64,000 nucleotides of DNA. Origin: Cucumis sativus (Eukaryota; Streptophyta; Magnoliopsida; Cucurbitales; Cucurbitaceae). Shown one piece after another: positions 62,540-64,000 of this stretch. The DNA is taken from the NCBI RefSeq assembly GCF_000004075.3, contig NC_026657.2:38674732-38738731 (forward strand). Reading direction: 5' to 3'. Under the pieces are notes generated by a model that searched no databases, had not been told where the DNA came from, and was given only the letters and a program-made list of their open reading frames with translations. Each line of letters begins with the position of its first letter. Position 1 is the stretch's first letter. Position numbers and translations under genes: made by a program.

Positions 62540-63831
62540 TGTTTGAATAGAGCTCCGGACCGTTTAAATTATCGTTTCCAAATCCTAAGCCATTTCGCTT
62601 TCGCTACCAGTTCCTCTCTCTGCTTTCCTTCATTCACTTCTTCTTCCGATCAAATTTCTACTCCGCGCAGATTCTCTAATGCGTTCTGTTTCGATCGCTG
62701 CATCCAGTTTCATCTATTTATCTGCACTTCACCGCCGCTCGACGCCGACGCCGGTCAGTTCTTTAGGGTTTCTTTGGTTAATTTTGTTATCTTCCGTTTA
62801 TTTTATGATCTTTTTGTCGATTTGATTGTTTTTCGCTTCGGATTGAAGTTTACTAGGCATTTCAGTTCAAGTTTGTGGATTCTTGAACATTTTTCTTTCC
62901 TTCTATTTTGAGTGATTTACCTTGTGGACTCTATGAAATGTTCTCTATCTTATCCTCGTTGTGGTTTCGGTTTATTCACACTTAGGTAATTTGTTGTTTT
63001 CTGTTTCTGGAGTTCGATTTTGTAATGAATCATTTCTCTGATCTTTTTTTTTCAGTCTTTGCGGCGGTGGAAATTGAATTTTTGTTAGTCATTTCCGTTT
63101 TTTTCAGGTTTGGCTCCTGGCAGTCATTTCTGTTGTTTTTGAGGTTTGGAGTACGGTTAATAGGTTTGATGCTAGTATTGTGCACAACGTGCGTTTTAAT
63201 CAAGGATTGATAGCTTATTCCACTCCTAAAATTAGGTTTCAATTGTTATACCTCTCAGTTTGTTTTCATGATATGGATTTTGGACTTCTTGTTGTAGTAA
63301 TTAATTTTAAATGACGAGGCCTTTTTTCTCTCACGTAGAGTGAGTTTTGAGAATATCGATAGCATTCATTTTTCGCCTGGAGGAATATCTGATTTTATGC
63401 GTTTCACATCACTTATTGTAAAAACTGCCTAAAGAAACTTTGACCGAAGTTAGATCCACTATGTCTCACTGCTGATTTTCAACATCATTGATTCAAAGAC
63501 CATGTTGAGCTCAAATTTTATACAGCTTTGAAATACTAAGATTTAATTTACTGGAGCTGATGTTTTTTGGTTCGATTCTTGCCTTTGAATAATGATTATG
63601 CACATTTATACATTATAGATACGGCCGTATGTTTTGTATTTTTGTACTATTTCTTTGTTCTACTGCCTGCAGATATTCACTGGTTATTTTCCTTGGTTAG
63701 AAATTGTTGGATGAAATGGTAGATTTTTCCACATTGGAATAAAATAATGGTCTGGATAGCATTCTTTGGAACAAGCCATTGTCGGGTAGGAATTGGGATA
63801 TTATGCATTTGCCCCTCTATGTCAAGGAGTT
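62540..63831 (+). other. Probable promoter-proximal 5' leader and leader intron of the MYB3R-like gene
   Basis: C/T-rich leader-like sequence with CTCTCT runs, a possible donor (CCG-GTCAGT at about 62753) and an acceptor CTGCAG at 63667-63672 opening the exon that holds the ATG at 63832. Open frames here carry no recognised domain. The splice model is inference. Confidence 0.4.
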
Positions 63832-63914
63832 ATGGAAGGTGATAAGACCATCTCAACACCTTCGGACAATCCTGAGGAGGCAGTTCGTGATCAGAGGATA
63901 CGTGCTCTCCATGG
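63832..63914 (+). CDS. Probable MYB3R (three-repeat MYB) transcription factor, first coding exon; runs off right edge
   Basis: ATG at 63832 encodes 28 residues beginning MEGDKTISTPSDNPEEA and ending DQRIRALHG, then a GTAATT donor (exon ends 63914 in phase 2). Plant MYB3R proteins, which control G2/M genes, begin with a short acidic leader and an IRALHGRT-like segment just before the first MYB repeat; MEGDxxISTPSD...RALHG fits that pattern. The MYB repeats lie beyond the window, so the assignment is a recollection of the family's N-terminus, not a domain match. Confidence 0.6.
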
Positions 63915-64000
63915 GTAATTTCATTCATCTAACTAAGCAGATCTCATGCTTTGCTTCATATTTCTTCTCATTCGCCTCATTCTGCAAGTTTTGGCCTCTG

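Overview
This window is plant nuclear DNA: AT-rich intergenic stretches with microsatellites, genes split by GT..AG introns whose joined exons keep frame, and products diagnostic of plants (an S1/SPH self-incompatibility-like cluster, AP-4 beta, a chloroplast rhomboid, a PPR protein, a MYB3R-like start). Gene content fits a eudicot. A repeat with ends like those I associate with cucurbits suggests Cucumis or a relative, but that is inference.

Layout. 1-2230 (-): 5' part of an EngB/YihA GTPase gene (EMB2001-like), running off the left edge. 4321-4607 (+): a complete U2 snRNA gene with its upstream sequence element, TATA box and 3' box. 5690-11975 (+): four S1/SPH units, three intact secreted 144-residue proteins and one pseudogene, arranged as two copies of a two-gene block of about 3.1 kb. 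12537-19452 (+): AP-4 complex subunit beta, 11 exons, 848 residues. 21014-22902 (+): a short mitochondrial-type PPR protein, 2 exons. 26080-26727 (-): an intronless RING-H2 protein. 28329-32875 (-): a plastid rhomboid protease (RBL11-like), 7 exons. 35849-40968 (+): signal peptide peptidase, 11 coding exons, all catalytic motifs intact. About 41.0-49.9 kb: a gene-poor AT-rich stretch. 49926-54422 (+): a TauE/SafE-family membrane transporter, 12 exons. 58336-60945 (+): a CCDC25/NFACT-R protein, 6 exons. 63832-63914 (+): first coding exon of a probable MYB3R factor, running off the right edge.

Most genes are unrelated housekeeping loci and form no pathway. The points most worth following are: (i) an exact ER-stress element, CCAAT-N9-CCACG, 22 bp upstream of the TATA box of the ER protease SPP, with a second near-match in reverse; (ii) the block-duplicated SPH cluster, where one copy has decayed; (iii) two unrelated intramembrane proteases in divergent orientation; (iv) several small DNA elements in introns, one with terminal inverted repeats and a clean 8-bp target duplication, and a three-copy MITE family; (v) a GC-rich 123-bp tandem repeat and a perfect 15-bp hairpin in the rhomboid-SPP interval. 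I saw no tRNA, rRNA, CRISPR array or intact autonomous transposon. I did not recognise an obviously unprecedented system.
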